Shown one piece after another: positions 62,419-64,000 of a DNA stretch of 64,000 bases. The stretch comes from Stappia stellulata (GTDB lineage: Bacteria; Pseudomonadota; Alphaproteobacteria; Rhizobiales; Stappiaceae). Position 1 is the first letter of the stretch, and every line of letters starts with the position of its first letter. The notes under the pieces were generated by a model. The model did not search any database. It worked only from the letters and a program-made list of their open reading frames with translations, and was not told where the DNA came from. The stretch lies in NCBI RefSeq assembly GCF_020176715.1, contig NZ_JAIVMF010000013.1, forward strand, positions 62,001 to 126,000. The letters run 5' to 3'. The position numbers were made by a program, and so were the translations under genes.

Positions 62419-63530
62419 CACATCACCTCGATTTCGGCCTGGAGCGCACCGGATGCCTTCACCGCCTGAAGGATGGTGATCATGTCGCGCGGCCCGATGC
62501 CGAGCGCGTTCAGCCCGTCGACCAGTTGCTGCAGCGTCACCGTCTTGGGAAGCACGGCGAGCCGGTTGTCGCTCTGGTCGTCGACCAGGATGTCGGTGCG
62601 CGGTTCGATCGCCGTCTGTCCGTTGGCGAAGGGCAGCGGCTGTACGACCTCGGGGCTTTCCGCGATGGTCACCGTCAGGTTGCCCTGGGCGATCGCCACG
62701 GTGGAGATCTTGACGTTCTGGCCCATGACGATGATGCCGGAGTTCTCGTCGATGACGATGCGCGCCGGCAGGTCCGGTTCGACGATCAGCTGCTCGATGT
62801 CGGTCAGGAGGTCGACGATGTTGCCGTTGAAATCGCGCGGCAGGTCGATGCGCACGGTGGCGGGATCGAGAGGCTCGGCGGTCGGCAGGCCGATCAGCTC
62901 GTTAACAGCCAGCGCCATGCGCCGCGCCGTGGTCAGATCGGGGTTGCGAAGCGCCAGCCGCAGCGTCGTCATTGAGGCGAGCTTGAAGTCGATTTCGCGC
63001 TCCACCAGCGCGCCGTTGGCGATGCGCGCGGCGGTCGGAACGCCGCGCGTGACGGTGGCCGCGTCGCCATTCGCGGTGAAGCCGCCGATGGCCAGCGGGC
63101 CCTGGGCGATTGCATAGACCTCGCCGTCGGCGCCGAGCAGCGGCGTCACCAGCAGCGTGCCGCCCTGGAGGCTGTCGGCATCGCCGAGCGCGCTCACCGA
63201 TACGTCGATGCGCGTGCCCTGGGTCGAGAAGGCCGGAAGGTTGGCCGTCACCATGACCGCGGCGACATTGTCGGTGTTGAGGTTGAAGCCGCGGGTGTTG
63301 ACGCCGAGACGTTCCAGCATCGCTTCCAGGCTCTGCCGGGTGAAGGGAGCGTTGCGCAGGCTGTCGCCCGTGCCCTGGAGGCCGACGACCAGACCGTAGC
63401 CGATCAACTGGTTGTCGCGCACGCCTTCGAAGTCGGCAATGTCCTTGATGCGCGACGAGGCCTGGGCCGCAGTTGCGCCGAGAAGCAGGGCCAGCAGGGT
63501 GAAAACGCGAAGGAGGGTGGTCATCGTCAT
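62418..63530 (-). CDS. flgI: Flagellar P-ring protein FlgI
   Basis: FlgI forms the periplasmic P-ring around the rod. The 370-residue protein has a signal peptide (LLRVFTLLALLLGATAAQA, cleavage after QA). SRIKDIADFEGVRDNQLIGYGLVVGLQGTGDSL, RGVPTAARIANGALVEREIDF and ARIVIDENSGIIVMGQNVKISTVAIAQGNL, the classic FlgI motifs, follow. ATG 63530 was chosen so that the signal peptide begins directly; the frame is open upstream to 63581. It leads the leftward flgI-rod-binding-flgN-like unit, divergent from fliX, as in Caulobacter. Confidence 0.94.
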   Translation of the reverse strand: MTMTTLLRVFTLLALLLGATAAQASSRIKDIADFEGVRDNQLIGYGLVVGLQGTGDSLRNAPFTRQSLEAMLERLGVNTRGFNLNTDNVAAVMVTANLPAFSTQGTRIDVSVSALGDADSLQGGTLLVTPLLGADGEVYAIAQGPLAIGGFTANGDAATVTRGVPTAARIANGALVEREIDFKLASMTTLRLALRNPDLTTARRMALAVNELIGLPTAEPLDPATVRIDLPRDFNGNIVDLLTDIEQLIVEPDLPARIVIDENSGIIVMGQNVKISTVAIAQGNLTVTIAESPEVVQPLPFANGQTAIEPRTDILVDDQSDNRLAVLPKTVTLQQLVDGLNALGIGPRDMITILQAVKASGALQAEIEVM

Positions 63531-63701
63531 GAACCGGCTTCCGATCGGGTGAGTGGTCGCGTTTCGATATGCGAGGCTCATGCCAATCTTGAAGGATTTC
63601 GAAAGAATTATTTAACCGATTGATTTTCATGGATTTAATGTAATTTCTCGTCGTATTCGCGCGAAGGGCACATCGCAAGGAGGGCAAAAATTGCCGGCCT
63701 G

Positions 63702-63716
63702 TTAACGCTTCGTTTA
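63702..63716 (+). promoter_or_regulatory. CtrA-like site in the flgI-fliX divergent region
   Basis: TTAA-CGCTTCG-TTTA matches TTAA-N7-TTAA except for one base, 59 bases before the fliX start. In Caulobacter the divergent fliX-flgI region is CtrA-controlled, which makes the match credible. Confidence 0.5.
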
Positions 63717-63774
63717 CCAACTCGGAAAATTGTGTCCCCATGGACAGTGCCGATCAGACCACGGGTTTCCTCAC

Positions 63775-64000
63775 ATGAAGATCTCAGGCTATACGCCCGC
63801 CTCCGGCGTGAAGGGGCGCAGCGTGAAGAAGCGCGACGGCGAGGGCGGCGGCGGGTTCAACGTCGCCTCCGGCGATCGCGCGGCCGCGGCTGCCGGCGGC
63901 GGCGCGGCTGCATCCATCTCCGGGATCGGCGCGCTGCTGGCGCTGCAGGAGGTCGACGATCCGCTGGTCGGGCGCCGCAAGGCAGTGGCGCGCGGAAACG
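63775..64000 (+). CDS. fliX: Flagellar assembly regulator FliX, 3' end outside window
   Basis: This is the N-terminal part of FliX, the regulator that couples early flagellar assembly to FlbD activity in Caulobacter. The product begins MKISGYTPASGVKGRSVKKR, then an Ala/Gly-rich stretch and ISGIGALLALQEVDDPLVGRRKA, the family's LLALQEV core. 75 codons are visible before the window ends. ATG 63775 fits. It is divergent from flgI, with a CtrA-like site between. Confidence 0.85.
   Translation, partial: MKISGYTPASGVKGRSVKKRDGEGGGGFNVASGDRAAAAAGGGAAASISGIGALLALQEVDDPLVGRRKAVARGN

Overview
The window is about 64% GC with strongly GC-rich third codon positions. It carries an alphaproteobacterial division and cell-wall (dcw) cluster together with alphaproteobacteria-specific flagellar genes (fliX, flaF, flbT, a CheL-type rod-binding protein). 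Small genes of Rhizobiales type (DUF1488, basic MAKGQ-type protein, DUF2975/Xre pair, MoxR/CoxE pair) point to Hyphomicrobiales (Rhizobiales). A Stappiaceae-like marine or soil genus is my best guess, from gene content only.

1-14731: one + strand run, murD (3' part)-ftsW-murG-murC-murB-ddl-ftsQ-ftsA-ftsZ // lpxC-bamD-recN. Most junctions overlap by a few bases. A strong terminator closes ftsZ, and lpxC restarts behind an AT-rich leader with two adjacent inverted repeats. 14756-21262: two secreted proteins on the - strand, then ligA and a UvrD/PcrA-type helicase. 21287-28064: a thiamine-diphosphate enzyme, a transglutaminase-like protein, a tight operon of four small genes, and a divergent Lrp regulator / class V aminotransferase pair.

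28080-42540: signalling and accessory genes. These include a chemoreceptor, a von Willebrand/CoxE protein and its likely MoxR partner 9 kb away, an EAL phosphodiesterase, YcjX/YcjF and a SixA-like phosphatase. An AT-richer island holds an unrecognised two-gene module. An Xre/DUF2975 pair and a lipoprotein follow.

42750-64000: a flagellar region. flgE-flgK-flgL lie behind a good sigma-54 promoter. Right after flgL comes an array of ten short hairpins with near-identical five-base loops and covarying stems, in five units of about 55 bp, ending in a 17-bp terminator. This is the most unusual element of the window. Next are flbT/flaF, which overlap by 119 bases, and three tandem flagellin genes, two of them nearly identical. 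A probable flagellin-glycosylation cluster follows (NeuB-like synthase, pyruvyl transferase-like protein, methyltransferase, NeuA-like cytidylyltransferase, TPR-glycosyltransferase). Last come a FlaG-like gene, flgI-rod-binding-flgN-like genes, and divergent fliX cut by the window end.

I saw no rRNA, tRNA, CRISPR array or intact insertion sequence. All functional names come from reading protein motifs; no database search was run.
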